Counted from the stretch's first letter, positions 7,952 to 17,348 are shown. The stretch is 64,000 nucleotides of DNA from an uncultured Eubacteriales bacterium (GCA_900545265.1 UQYI01000011.1:1-64000); one strand, 5' to 3'. Numbers and translations are program-made. The notes: generated by a model not told the origin, from the sequence alone.

Positions 7952-9277
7952 TTAAAATCCATCGCCGCAGGTTTCTCCCCGGCGAAATTTATCCCAGAAT
8001 GCCAAGTAACTTTCCCGGGTAAACCGGGGAACAAAGTTTTTCCGAATGCTTCTGGCCGTCTCTCCTTTATCATAAAGCAGATCAATAACCGTCAGTGCCA
8101 TGGCTTTGGCCGGCATGACATAGGCCATTTCCTTATCACAGATGGTAAAGTTTTTGGCATGGGCGTCCCCGGCATATCCTCCGGTAGATACATGGATAAA
8201 GGGCATCAGAGCGCTCAGATCCCCGGCGTCGGTGGAGCCCAGCAGTTCCTCTCCCCATATGCCCGTATCCGGCCCCAGTAGCCGCTCTCCGTTTTCAGCA
8301 AAAAGCCGGGAAAGCGTCTTATCCTGATGCAGGGGCATATATCCCGGTAATTCATCAATCTCCACTCCGGCGCCGATGCTGTAGGCGCTGCCCTTTAAGC
8401 AGCGGTTTACCTTTTCTGAAGCGCTGAGGATAGCCTCCATGGACATACCCCGAACATAAGTCTCCATGCGCACATCCGCCGGTACAATATTTACCAGATC
8501 CCCGCCTTTGGTGATAATGGGATGTATACGAATCCTGTCCGCCTCCCGGAAGGTTTCCCTCTGGGTCCCTATAGCCAGCAAAGAAAGGGCGGCGGCATTC
8601 AGTGCGTTGATCCCATCAAACGGGCGGCTGCCGGCATGGGCTTCTTTTCCCGTAAAACGGATGACCTTTCCTATAAAGCCGGAACTGAAGCAATCCAGCA
8701 GAAAACGCCGTTCTGTGACTCCGGCATGGGAGTGGATCATCAGCCCCATATCCACATCTTCCAACACGCCCAGACGGACAAACTCCTGCTTGCCCCCCAT
8801 AAACTCTATTTCGCCCTTTTCCTGCAGGCTTTGGCGAAACTCCAGTTCCACATACTCTTCCGCAGGTACTGCCGCAAAGGTCACGTCTCCACCCAACAGC
8901 CCCTTCAAAGGCGCCAACCCCATGGCGGCACCCAGCACCGCTGCGATCTGACTGTTGTGTCCGCAGGCATGGGCGGCTCCGGTCTCGGGATCGGCACAGG
9001 GATGCAGGGGACTGACCACAGCATCCAGTTCTCCCATGAGCATAACATTTGGACCGGGCACGACACCCGCAAGCCGTCCCTTGACTCCCGTTCGGGCAAT
9101 CCCCTTACGGCAGGGGATGCCTAACTCTTCCAGCGTATCAGAAAAAATTTGAGAGGTCCGCCGCTCCTTGAAGCCCAGTTCCGGATGGCGAAAGATATCC
9201 TCTCCCAAAGCGATGATATCTTCTTTGTGGGCATCGATGGACTGCAGGCATAATTTCTTCAAATTTTCTTTATTCAT
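7952..9277 (-). CDS. M20 family amidohydrolase (AbgB / aminobenzoyl-glutamate hydrolase-like)
   Basis: This is a second M20D-type amidohydrolase, 441 aa, longer than its neighbour and closer in layout to AbgB-type enzymes. Conserved pieces are GEDIFRHPELGFKE, MGELDAV, HACGHNSQIAAVLGAA, PAEEYVELE and the metal-binding His in DAHAKNFTICD. It is cytoplasmic. It starts at 9277 and is divergent from the adenine deaminase operon. Substrate preference (acylated amino acids, aminobenzoyl-glutamate or peptides) cannot be resolved by sequence reading. Confidence 0.92.
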   Translation of the reverse strand: MNKENLKKLCLQSIDAHKEDIIALGEDIFRHPELGFKERRTSQIFSDTLEELGIPCRKGIARTGVKGRLAGVVPGPNVMLMGELDAVVSPLHPCADPETGAAHACGHNSQIAAVLGAAMGLAPLKGLLGGDVTFAAVPAEEYVELEFRQSLQEKGEIEFMGGKQEFVRLGVLEDVDMGLMIHSHAGVTERRFLLDCFSSGFIGKVIRFTGKEAHAGSRPFDGINALNAAALSLLAIGTQRETFREADRIRIHPIITKGGDLVNIVPADVRMETYVRGMSMEAILSASEKVNRCLKGSAYSIGAGVEIDELPGYMPLHQDKTLSRLFAENGERLLGPDTGIWGEELLGSTDAGDLSALMPFIHVSTGGYAGDAHAKNFTICDKEMAYVMPAKAMALTVIDLLYDKGETARSIRKNFVPRFTRESYLAFWDKFRRGETCGDGF

Positions 9278-9448
9278 AAAAAAAATCCTTTTTCTTGATT
9301 TGTCAATATATGTCTAGTATTCTATATAAGGAAAGTGCATCCTGCAAGCCCTTTCTGCGCATCTTTTCGTAAATATTTATACATTTTCTGTACCCTGTTC
9401 TCCCACGGAAAACGAAATGCAACTTGTGTTTTTCTTTTCCTTTTTCTC

Positions 9449-9477
9449 TTGACAATGGAAGCGACAGCATCTATACT
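9449..9477 (+). promoter_or_regulatory. SigA promoter of the adenine deaminase operon
   Basis: TTGACA (9449-9454) and TATACT (9472-9477) have the optimal 17-base spacing. The leader is about 50 bases and shows no recognisable purine riboswitch. Confidence 0.8.
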
Positions 9478-9533
9478 GTCCCCATTCCAAAAATACTTGT
9501 CCGTAAAATACGGATACGCGGAAAGGAGTATGC

Positions 9534-11282
9534 ATGATCCGGGAACGTGTACAGGCTGCGGCAGGCAAGCGGCCATTTGACGTGCTGATCCGTCATCTAA
9601 AGCTGGTAAACGTCTTTGACGGATCCATTGCACCGGGCTGCCTTGGCCTTATGAATGGGTTCATCGCCTATGCCGGGCCGGAACTTCCCGGGCTTTCAGG
9701 TCTTTCGGAAACAGACGGTCATGGGCTGTATGCACTGCCGGGTTTTGTGGATGCACATATGCACCTGGAAAGCAGCATGCTCTCTCCTTCCGCTTTTGCC
9801 GCAGAAGTTCTTCAGCGGGGTACCACCACGGTGTGTGCCGATCCCCATGAGATATGCAACGTTCTTGGGGCAAAAGGCGTGCTGACCATGCGGGAACTGA
9901 CAAAAGACCTGCCCCTGCGTGTGCTGCTGATGGCTCCTTCCACAGTGCCTTCGGCCCCCGGATTAGAAGGCTCCGGAGCCGAGATCGGCCCTGAGGAAAT
10001 GGCCTCTCTGCTGGAAAACCCCGATATCTTTGGCGTAGGGGAAGTCATGCATTTTAACGGTGTAGCCGACGCTGAGCCGGATATTCTCTCTGTTATAGAA
10101 GAAGGCGCCCGCCGGGGTGTTCTCATCGATGGACATGCCTCCCTGCTGACCGGGCGGCGGCTTCAGGCCTTCCGGGCAGCAGGGATCCACACGGATCATA
10201 CGATAGATTCTGCCGAAAAACTCCGGGAAGTTCTGGCACTGGGTTTTTACGCTCAGATACAATTGAGTATGCTCACTCCCGCTTTGTGCCGGGTCATGGA
10301 AGAAATTTCTTTGGACAGCCGAATTTGCCTGGTCACCGACGATGTGCCGCTGGACCGGCTTATGGAAAAGGGACACCTGAACTATGTGGTACGCCGGGCC
10401 ATAGAATTGGGGCTTTCCCCCATGAAGGCCATTCGCTTTGCCACCCTGAATCCGTCCTGTTGCCTGCGTCAATATGAGTTGGGCGCTCTGGGACCGGGCA
10501 TGCGGGCGGATATTCAGCTGATTCGGGATATATCTGCCCCCGAACCGGAGCAGGTCTGGATAAATGGGCAGTGTCTCGTGAAGGAAGGTGCTTTACAAGT
10601 CTCCCTTCCTGCTCCGAATTTAACGGAGCTGACCGCCCATTCCATGCATCTGCCGCCCCTGAAGAACGAAGACTTTGCCTGCCGTGCAAATGCCCCCGAT
10701 GATACCCGGTTTGCGCTGGTAAACACCATCCACCAGGACGGCGTGCATATGCGCACTACCCTGCGCGAGGCACAGCTCCCTCTGATCCGTCAGGAGGACG
10801 GCTGCTTTCTGGGCAATGACGGTTTTGTAAAGATGTGCGTATTCAACCGCTACGGCATCCCTCGTCATGGCACTGCCTTTGTGGATATGCTGGAAAGTTT
10901 TTCCGGTGCGGTGGCCCTGACCTATGGGCATGACGCCCATAATCTTTCCGTATTCGGATCCAACGATGCGGATATGGCCCTCTGTGCCAATGCCGTTATA
11001 GAGTCCGGCGGCGGGCTGGCAGCTGCCCAAAATGGACAGCTGCTCTGTTGCATACCTTTGCCTCTTGCAGGACTTATGAGCTTAAAAGATGCCCCTGAAC
11101 TGCAAGAGGACATGAGCGCTTTTCTCGACTGCTGCCGGGATATGGGGTTTGTGCACCAGTCTCCCCTTGTATTTTTCACCATGATGGCACTGGCCGTTTC
11201 CCCTGAAGTCAAGTGCACGGATATGGGGCTGGCGGATACTGCCCAAAAGAAACTTCTTCCCCTGATCAAAGCCTTTCTGTGA
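9534..11282 (+). CDS. ade: Adenine deaminase
   Basis: Adenine deaminase converts adenine to hypoxanthine and ammonia in purine salvage; it is cytoplasmic and metal dependent. The 582-aa length is typical. The amidohydrolase metal site is seen in VDAHMHLESS, the family-specific ADPHEI near residue 105, later DGHAS and TDHTID, and VTDDVPLD. The C-terminal Ade domain contains the conserved GHDAHNLSVFG segment. AAAGGAG precedes the start. The gene is first in an operon with a four-gene PotABCD-like importer, which suggests the importer supplies a purine or a related nitrogen compound. Confidence 0.95.
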   Translation: MIRERVQAAAGKRPFDVLIRHLKLVNVFDGSIAPGCLGLMNGFIAYAGPELPGLSGLSETDGHGLYALPGFVDAHMHLESSMLSPSAFAAEVLQRGTTTVCADPHEICNVLGAKGVLTMRELTKDLPLRVLLMAPSTVPSAPGLEGSGAEIGPEEMASLLENPDIFGVGEVMHFNGVADAEPDILSVIEEGARRGVLIDGHASLLTGRRLQAFRAAGIHTDHTIDSAEKLREVLALGFYAQIQLSMLTPALCRVMEEISLDSRICLVTDDVPLDRLMEKGHLNYVVRRAIELGLSPMKAIRFATLNPSCCLRQYELGALGPGMRADIQLIRDISAPEPEQVWINGQCLVKEGALQVSLPAPNLTELTAHSMHLPPLKNEDFACRANAPDDTRFALVNTIHQDGVHMRTTLREAQLPLIRQEDGCFLGNDGFVKMCVFNRYGIPRHGTAFVDMLESFSGAVALTYGHDAHNLSVFGSNDADMALCANAVIESGGGLAAAQNGQLLCCIPLPLAGLMSLKDAPELQEDMSAFLDCCRDMGFVHQSPLVFFTMMALAVSPEVKCTDMGLADTAQKKLLPLIKAFL

Positions 11283-11291
11283 GGTGACTGC

Positions 11292-12128
11292 ATGAAGAAA
11301 AAGACCCGTTCCCTGCTTTTGGCTTTGCCCACGGTGCTGGCATTGCTGCTGTTTTTCATAGGCCCCATGGTCTATATCCTTATTCGCACGCTTGCACAGG
11401 GAGGCAGCGGTGCCTTTTTGAAATTCTTTACGGATGAATTCTACCTGAAGATCCTGTGGACGACCTTGCGGGTCTCCCTGCTGTCTACCGTCGTATCTCT
11501 GTTGCTGGGATATCCCACAGCCTATTACATGGCCCGGACCCGTTCGAAGATGAAAACGGTAATGATGATCATCATCCTTTTCCCTTTTCTGGTCAGCGCC
11601 GTTGTACGCTCTTACGGCTGGATGGTGATCTTGGGCAAAAACGGCTTGTTCAACCAGTTGCTGCTGGCCCTTGGGCTTATACAAAAGCCGCTGTCCATCC
11701 TGCATACGGAAGCAGCCGTGATCATTGGTATGATCCACCTGCTGATCCCATATATGGTGCTTTCTCTGGTAGGCGTGCTGCAAAGTATCGACCCCAATGT
11801 GGAATATGCCGCCTACAGTCTGGGGGCTGCGCCCCTTACGGTGTTCCGCAAGGTCATATTCCCTTTGAGTCTGCCGGGAATCATTTCCGGCTGCGTGCTG
11901 GTGTTCACCATGAGCATGACTTCTTATGTGACCCCTAAGCTGCTGGGCGGCTCCAAATTCCGCATGATGGCCACCATGGTGGTACAGGAGATCAACGTGA
12001 ACTTTGACTGGCAGGCAGCTTCGGCCATCAGTTATATCCTGCTGGGCGTCATTCTGCTGGTGCAGGTACTGGTGGTACTGATCACCTCCGGATATATGAA
12101 ACGATTGGGGGGCGGTAAAAATGCGTGA
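11292..12128 (+). CDS. ABC transporter permease, PotB-like
   Basis: This is a membrane permease of the spermidine/putrescine (MOI) group, 278 aa with about six helices. It has the conserved coupling loop EYAAYSLGAAPLTVFRKVIFPLSLPGI. The start follows GAGGTG 9 bases after ade, and its last codons overlap the next permease by 8 bases, showing tight coupling. Substrate cannot be inferred from the permease itself. The link to adenine deaminase makes a nucleobase or amine plausible. Confidence 0.9.
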   Translation: MKKKTRSLLLALPTVLALLLFFIGPMVYILIRTLAQGGSGAFLKFFTDEFYLKILWTTLRVSLLSTVVSLLLGYPTAYYMARTRSKMKTVMMIIILFPFLVSAVVRSYGWMVILGKNGLFNQLLLALGLIQKPLSILHTEAAVIIGMIHLLIPYMVLSLVGVLQSIDPNVEYAAYSLGAAPLTVFRKVIFPLSLPGIISGCVLVFTMSMTSYVTPKLLGGSKFRMMATMVVQEINVNFDWQAASAISYILLGVILLVQVLVVLITSGYMKRLGGGKNA

Positions 12129-12915
12129 AAAGAAGGCAAACTTCCTATGCAGGCTGATTGCGGTACTGGTGATGTGCTTTTTGCTGGCACCGCTGGTGAT
12201 CATCATCATCGCTTCCTTTACCCCCACGGCGGTAGTGACCTTCCCGCCAAAGGGCTTTTCCCTGAAGTGGTATAAGAATATTTTCTCTTCCTCTACCCAG
12301 TTCATGAGCGGCCTGGTCAACAGCCTTAAGATCGGTCTGCTGGCTACGGCTCTGGATATACTGCTGGGGGTCACGGCGTCGCTGAGCATCTGCCGTTATG
12401 ACTTCAAGGGGAAAAATCTGCTGCTCAACTACTTTACTTCCCCCATGTATGTACCCTCTGTAGCCTATGCTTTTGTACTTTTGCAGGTATACAGCCAGAT
12501 AGGAGGCATTCCCGGGGCGTTGCGGATCTTTATCGGGCATTTTGTCATCATATTGCCTTACATCGTGCGCAACACGGTTTCGGTGCTGCATGTATTCAAC
12601 TGGACACTGGAGGATGCGGCTACTTCTCTTGGGGCCAACCCCATGCAGGTATTCTTTAAAATCACCATTCCGTTGGCTAAACCCGGCATACTGGCCGGAG
12701 GCCTGCTGGCCTTTTTATACAGTTTTGACGAGGTTGCCCTCAGCAGCCTGCTGTCTACTCCCAAATTCATTACCCTGCCCATACGGATCATGAACTATAT
12801 GGAACTGACTTTCGACCCCACGCTGGCAGCGGTATCCACCTTTTTGATATTGGGTTCCCTGGGACTGATCGTTCTCATGGAGAAGTTTGTAGGCCTGGAC
12901 ATGTTTGTAAAATAA
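12121..12915 (+). CDS. ABC transporter permease, PotC-like
   Basis: This is the second permease, 264 aa. It has the EAA-type segment EDAATSLGANPMQVFFKITIPLAKPGI and the PotC-typical SFDEVALSSLL following it. It begins inside the end of the PotB-like gene (ATGCGTGA overlap) and precedes the ATPase by 12 bases. It forms a heterodimeric channel with its neighbour. Confidence 0.9.
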   Translation: MREKKANFLCRLIAVLVMCFLLAPLVIIIIASFTPTAVVTFPPKGFSLKWYKNIFSSSTQFMSGLVNSLKIGLLATALDILLGVTASLSICRYDFKGKNLLLNYFTSPMYVPSVAYAFVLLQVYSQIGGIPGALRIFIGHFVIILPYIVRNTVSVLHVFNWTLEDAATSLGANPMQVFFKITIPLAKPGILAGGLLAFLYSFDEVALSSLLSTPKFITLPIRIMNYMELTFDPTLAAVSTFLILGSLGLIVLMEKFVGLDMFVK

Positions 12916-12927
12916 GGAGAATCACCC

Positions 12928-14013
12928 ATGGCAACACTGGAACTAAACCATCTTACCAAGCGCTTCGGCGCATTTACCGCCGTCAACGGACTGGAACTGC
13001 AGGCTGCTGACGGAGAGATGATTGCCCTGCTGGGGGGCAGCGGCTGCGGCAAGACCACCACCTTGCGAATGATCGCCGGTTTTCTGGATCCGGATGCAGG
13101 CACTATCCTGGTCAACGGCCGGGATGTAAGCAAAATCCCTCCCTATAAGCGAAACATAGGCATTTTCTTTCAAAACTATGCTTTGTTTCCCCATATGACT
13201 GTTTTTGAAAACGTCGCCTTTGGACTCAAACTGCAAAAGCTGAAAAAGCCTGAAATCGAAAAAAGAGTAAAGGATATTCTGGAGTTGGTTAAGCTGGTGG
13301 GCTTTGACAGGCGCTATCCCCGGGAGCTTTCCGGCGGCCAGCAGCAGCGGGTCGCTCTGGCCCGAGCTCTGGTGACCAGGCCTTCCATACTGCTGCTGGA
13401 TGAGCCTCTTTCCAATCTGGATGCCAAGCTGCGCACGGAAATGCAGGTTGAGATCAAACGTATTCAGAAGGAGCTGGGCATCACTACCATTATTGTTACC
13501 CACGACCACGAAGAAGCCGTTTCTTTGGCGGACAGGGTCATTGTCATGCATGAAGGACGCATCCTGCAGATCGGCGCTCCTGAAGAAGTTTTTGATCGGC
13601 CCAACAGTCCGTTCGTAGCGGATTTCATGGGTTTTTCCACCTTTATTCACGGGATTATGGGGCCCAGAAGTCAGGGAGAGCTGCGCCCTGTGCTTTGCTC
13701 CGGCCGGCAAGTACTGGTATCCTCCGGCATTGCCCGCTCCATAGAAGATGGTGCATCGGTGCTGCTGGGCATCCGCTCAGAAAACCTGCACCTGGTGCAG
13801 CAGCCGGGCGAAAACACGTATCTTGGCCGCATTGATGCCCTGACCTATAAAGGCACCGCCACCCGACTGGAGCTCAGCGGTGCTTTTGCAGAAACGCTTT
13901 ACCCTGCTGTTCACGGCTATATCCCCCAAAGTGTGGGACAGAACGTATATGTGCATATACCATCCCAAGGGATCTGTGTATATAAAACAAATCAGGAGGA
14001 AAATGAACAATGA
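12928..14013 (+). CDS. ABC transporter ATP-binding protein, PotA-like
   Basis: This is the importer ATPase, 361 aa. It has Walker A GGSGCGKTT near residue 36, signature LSGGQQQR, Walker B ILLLDEPLSNLD and the switch His in VTHDHEEA. The last 110 residues form a TOBE-type regulatory domain with LGIRSENLHLV. The next gene overlaps its TGA. The family includes spermidine, thiamine, iron and 2-aminoethylphosphonate transporters, so the label PotA is structural only. Confidence 0.93.
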   Translation: MATLELNHLTKRFGAFTAVNGLELQAADGEMIALLGGSGCGKTTTLRMIAGFLDPDAGTILVNGRDVSKIPPYKRNIGIFFQNYALFPHMTVFENVAFGLKLQKLKKPEIEKRVKDILELVKLVGFDRRYPRELSGGQQQRVALARALVTRPSILLLDEPLSNLDAKLRTEMQVEIKRIQKELGITTIIVTHDHEEAVSLADRVIVMHEGRILQIGAPEEVFDRPNSPFVADFMGFSTFIHGIMGPRSQGELRPVLCSGRQVLVSSGIARSIEDGASVLLGIRSENLHLVQQPGENTYLGRIDALTYKGTATRLELSGAFAETLYPAVHGYIPQSVGQNVYVHIPSQGICVYKTNQEENEQ

Positions 14014-15167
14014 TGAAGAAAATGCTCGCCATGCTGCTGGCACTGGTCATGCTTCTTTCCATGGCCGCCTGCGCTCAGGACAGCAAGCTCGCAGAAGAAA
14101 AGCCCAACGCCCCCAAGCAGGATGCATCTGCCGCTCCCCAGGAGAACAGCCAGGATGCCCAGCAGCCTGAGACCGAACAGGGCAAAGACTTTGGCGGCGC
14201 AGAACTGGTAGTAGCTACCTGGGGCTGGGCCGAGGCCGGTCTGAAAAAGCTGGCTGCAGACTTTGAAAGCAAGTACAACTGCACCATCGTGGTGGATCCC
14301 ACCAGCGGCAACGGGGATCGACTCAATAAACTTATGGCCGAAAAGGAAGACCCCACCGCCGATGTGGCTCTGTTGACCAAGAGCTTTGCCGAAACCGGCA
14401 ACCAGAAGGATCTGTTTGAAAAGCTGGATCCCTCCATTGTCACAAGTCTGAGCGATCTGTATGCTTTTGCTGCGAATCAGGATGGTTACGGCCCCTGCTA
14501 TTCCCTGTGCCGCTACGGCATCATGTACAATGCCAAGGCTCTCAGCGATCTGGAGCTCCCCGCTCCCACTTCCTATCAGGATCTGTTTGACGACAAGTAT
14601 GCCGGCATGGTAGCCCTGCCCGACATGACTTCCACCGCCGGCCCCTACATGCTGGTAGCCATGGCCGAAGCCATGGGCGGCAGCCAGGAAGATGTTTCTC
14701 CTGCCATGGAGCTCATGCAGCAGAAAAAGGACAATATCCACATCTGGTACAGCACTTCCTCCGATGTAGTCAACGCTTTCACCACCGGTGAAGCCAACAT
14801 CACCGTATTTATGGATATCAATATGCCCGGCCTGATCGACAGTGGTCTGGATATGGTATGGGTAGACGCACAGGAAGGTTCTTTTGCCGCTCCCGCTACG
14901 GTGAATGTGGTCAAGGGCTGCAAGAATCCGGAGCTGGCCCAACTGTTTGTAGAGTATCTCATCTGCAAGGATACCCAGGACAAGGTAGCGGAAGTTTTGA
15001 ATGAGGCACCTGTCAATAAAAACGCCTCCATGCCCGATGCGCTCAAGAGCCATCTGGCCTTCGGAGAAGCCTCTATGGCGGCATTGAAGGAATTTGACGA
15101 TGCTTATATCACCAATGCCAAGGCTGAGTGGATCGATGTGTTCCAGCGGACCGTTACCGTGCAATAA
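14010..15167 (+). CDS. Extracellular solute-binding lipoprotein, PotD-like
   Basis: This is the substrate-binding component, 385 aa. It has a lipoprotein signal with a lipobox SMAAC (Cys near residue 22), an acidic/Gln-rich linker to about residue 55, then the PotD/family 8 fold starting LVVATWGWAEAGLKKL. The polyamine-binding Asp and Trp positions of PotD could not be confirmed by eye. It is the last gene of the ade-transporter unit and is followed by a hairpin terminator. Confidence 0.9.
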   Translation: MMKKMLAMLLALVMLLSMAACAQDSKLAEEKPNAPKQDASAAPQENSQDAQQPETEQGKDFGGAELVVATWGWAEAGLKKLAADFESKYNCTIVVDPTSGNGDRLNKLMAEKEDPTADVALLTKSFAETGNQKDLFEKLDPSIVTSLSDLYAFAANQDGYGPCYSLCRYGIMYNAKALSDLELPAPTSYQDLFDDKYAGMVALPDMTSTAGPYMLVAMAEAMGGSQEDVSPAMELMQQKKDNIHIWYSTSSDVVNAFTTGEANITVFMDINMPGLIDSGLDMVWVDAQEGSFAAPATVNVVKGCKNPELAQLFVEYLICKDTQDKVAEVLNEAPVNKNASMPDALKSHLAFGEASMAALKEFDDAYITNAKAEWIDVFQRTVTVQ

Positions 15168-15187
15168 TCCCCATCCCCCCTCTTTGA

Positions 15188-15217
15188 GGCCCCGGACTCC
15201 ATGCCGGGGCCCCTTCT
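15188..15217 (+). terminator. Probable terminator of the ade-transporter operon
   Basis: GGCCCCGG (15188-15195) pairs with CCGGGGCC (15204-15211), followed by CCTTCTT. The T-tract is short, so readthrough into the next gene is possible. Confidence 0.6.
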
Positions 15218-15237
15218 TGTGCAGAAAGAAACGTGCT

Positions 15238-16098
15238 ATGAAGCTAACTGTTCTCAGTGAAAATGCCTCTTTGCGCCCAGAGTTGGAAGCAGAGTTTGGA
15301 CTTTCCATGTATGTGGAAAAAGGAAACACGCGTCTGCTTTTTGATCTGGGAGAACGGGGCGCCGCTCTGAAAAATGCCGTAACGATGGGAATAGATCTAA
15401 ACGGCGTTACGGCGGTAGCCTTTTCTCACAATCATCGGGATCACTGCGGTGGATTTTTACCTTACTGCGAAAGGTTTCACCCCCAGTGCCCGGTATATGT
15501 GCATCAGGGATTCTTTGTAAATAAATGGTGGGATCACCGGATGGATCCTCCGGAGCAATCCACTTATGAAGATGCCGTAGAGCATGTGGGGCCTCCCTTC
15601 TCCCCGGAGTATCCTTTTCGCATGGGCCTGCCCCGTTTCCGGATGCTGCCCCAGGATACCTTTTATCTGGGGGATGGGATCTATCTGCTTGGGAACTTTC
15701 CCATTCCCACAGGCGTGGAAACCGTGCATCCTTCCTCCTGCCGGGAAACTTCTTTGGGAGAATTGACACTGGATGATTTCAGGGAGGAGCAGGTCTGTGT
15801 GATCGATACCTCCGCCGGCCTGATTGTATTGACGGGCTGCGCCCACAACGGCATCATGAACATCCTGGATACGATGAGCTTACGCTTTCCTGGAAAGCCT
15901 TTGCTGAGTGTATACGGCGGTACGCATCTGGTGCCCCCGGAAGAAGAACGTATCCGAGCTACGGCGGAGTATCTATCCAGGCATGTAGGCTGCTGCGGTG
16001 TCTGTCACTGCACCGGAGAAACCGGTCTGGCAGTTTTAAGCCAGCTTGCCGGGTATGTGCCCGTGGGAAGCGGATTTTCTGTGGAATATCCGGATTAG
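15238..16098 (+). CDS. MBL-fold metallohydrolase (COG1237-like)
   Basis: This is a metallo-beta-lactamase fold protein of about 286 aa. The metal-binding motif is SHNHRDHCGG near residue 65, with a second conserved motif GCAHNGIMNIL typical of the group annotated as dihydropterin-ribofuranosyl aminobenzene phosphate synthase-like. The start at 15238 is chosen because the N-terminus MKLTVLSENAS matches the family; the upstream frame crosses the terminator. The ribosome-binding site is weak (AGAAAGAA). True substrates of these bacterial members are unknown. Confidence 0.85.
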   Translation: MKLTVLSENASLRPELEAEFGLSMYVEKGNTRLLFDLGERGAALKNAVTMGIDLNGVTAVAFSHNHRDHCGGFLPYCERFHPQCPVYVHQGFFVNKWWDHRMDPPEQSTYEDAVEHVGPPFSPEYPFRMGLPRFRMLPQDTFYLGDGIYLLGNFPIPTGVETVHPSSCRETSLGELTLDDFREEQVCVIDTSAGLIVLTGCAHNGIMNILDTMSLRFPGKPLLSVYGGTHLVPPEEERIRATAEYLSRHVGCCGVCHCTGETGLAVLSQLAGYVPVGSGFSVEYPD

Positions 16099-16122
16099 CC
16101 CCGTGGCCTCTTGCATCAAAAA

Positions 16123-16147
16123 AGCTCCTCGAGGGGAGCTTTTCTCT
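16123..16147. terminator. Bidirectional terminator
   Basis: AAAAGCTCC and GGGAGCTTTT pair around TCGA. The hairpin has a T-run on either strand, serving the MBL gene on the plus strand and the sortase relic on the minus strand. Confidence 0.8.
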
Positions 16148-16153
16148 TTCTAC

Positions 16154-16525
16154 TTAATCAAAGCAGTTGAACATGGTCAATGCCCAACCGCCGCTTTCCA
16201 TCTCTTCTATAGCGGTAGGCATCAAGGTCTCTACTAGAGCAACTTCATATAGGAACACGTTGCCATCCATATCCGTAAAGGAAACCTCATCTCCCTCCCG
16301 CAGCTTTTTCAGCTTTCCAAAATGGGATCTGTAGTTATGGCCACAGAGAATCAGAGTATCCAAATAGGTCGACCCTCTGTACCGGCAGGGTGCAGATTTA
16401 AGATTGGCATAACTCCATTGACGATGGCCGGCAATTTGTATTTTCGTTCCTATCTGTCCATCGTTTACCCCATCTGTGCAGGGTTTGCATAAACACTTAC
16501 TTCTCTGGCTGCCGCTCTCATTCAT
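16154..16525 (-). pseudogene. Truncated sortase (class B-like) relic
   Basis: This encodes roughly the catalytic half of a sortase. The conserved stretch reads WSYANLKSAPCRY, then CGHNY with the catalytic His, GDEVSFTDMDGNVF, and ends MFNCFD, where the active-site Cys is expected (usually TLFTC). The frame then stops, so the following strand with the catalytic Arg is missing. There is no N-terminal membrane anchor and the beta strand before WSY is shortened. Only a poor ATG (16525) or TTG (16552) start exists. The stop is followed at once by the shared terminator. I read it as a decayed gene; no sortase substrate or pilin gene lies nearby. Confidence 0.75.
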
Positions 16526-16584
16526 ATGAGAATGACGAAACTCCCAGCGCAAAGAATCTCTCTTACTTTGCGATTACTCTAAAT

Positions 16585-17295
16585 TCAGTTCCGCTTTCCC
16601 GGGAAATAGGGGCAGGACATCCCCTTGCACTCCCTGTTCTCCGGAAAATAACTGCACCGCGCCTTATCCGGCAGAGGCAGTTCTATCCCAAGAACCTCCC
16701 GGGTATATTGGGTTGCCGCCAGGATGGCCGTATAGCTGTTGCGCTTGCAGCACCGTGGGCCGCCCAAAGCTGCTATCTGCTCCAGGCACCGGGCGGTGAC
16801 AGCATTGCTCCACCCCCAGGATTCTTTAGACAGAGGCGTAGCCTGAGTGAGTATGCTCATGTACATACCTGCGCTGACAGCCGCCCCGCAACAACCCCAG
16901 AATCCGCAGGAACCACCGGGATACTCCCGCCCGCGGGCACGCATCTGCAGCAAAGTGCTCTTCAAATCCGTATCTGCCCCGGCATTATGCACGGCAGTCA
17001 GCAGCGCCATACCCACCAGCACATGATGTTCCGGCCCGTGCATATGCACATAGGGATCAGCCATCATGGCTTCCAATATCTCTATAGGATTTTTTGACTC
17101 ACAGCTCAGGCAAAAGTCCAGACATCGGTCCACTCCTTGCTCCAAATGGCATTTATCGCAAATATAATGTCCGTCTTCACAGCTGCACCGGGCCTTGAAA
17201 GTATTTCCGCAGCGAATGCATACCAGCTTCTGCGGCGATTGAAAATATATCAGGGGCTTTCCGCACACCAGGCAGGCGCCTTCTCCTTTTTTCAT
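16585..17295 (-). CDS. DUF5714 domain protein with zinc-ribbon N-terminus
   Basis: This is a 236-aa cytoplasmic protein of unknown function. The first 65 residues contain paired Cys motifs (CLVCG, CIRCG, CSCEDG, CDKC) like a metal-binding ribbon. The rest matches the DUF5714 layout, with EHHVLVGMALLTA, GSCGFWGCCGAAVSAGM, RCCKRNSY and a C-terminal Cys set (CSYFPENRECKGMSCPYF). AAAGGAG precedes the start. The high Cys content and Cys pairs suggest metal or Fe-S binding. In other clostridia the domain occurs alone or fused to radical-SAM-type proteins; no partner gene is next to it here. Confidence 0.75.
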   Translation of the reverse strand: MKKGEGACLVCGKPLIYFQSPQKLVCIRCGNTFKARCSCEDGHYICDKCHLEQGVDRCLDFCLSCESKNPIEILEAMMADPYVHMHGPEHHVLVGMALLTAVHNAGADTDLKSTLLQMRARGREYPGGSCGFWGCCGAAVSAGMYMSILTQATPLSKESWGWSNAVTARCLEQIAALGGPRCCKRNSYTAILAATQYTREVLGIELPLPDKARCSYFPENRECKGMSCPYFPGKRN

Positions 17296-17348
17296 GCTTT
17301 CATCTCCTTTTTCTTCTGAATACGTTCTGAATCATTCCCATGCCGGCC

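Noticed and set aside
9478..9533. Purine riboswitch in the leader of adenine deaminase
   Set aside because: The leader is about 50 bases and lacks the three-way junction and conserved core; no switch is supported.
11292..15167. Firm naming as potABCD
   Set aside because: The family covers many substrates, and the operon partner is adenine deaminase, so gene symbols were left empty.
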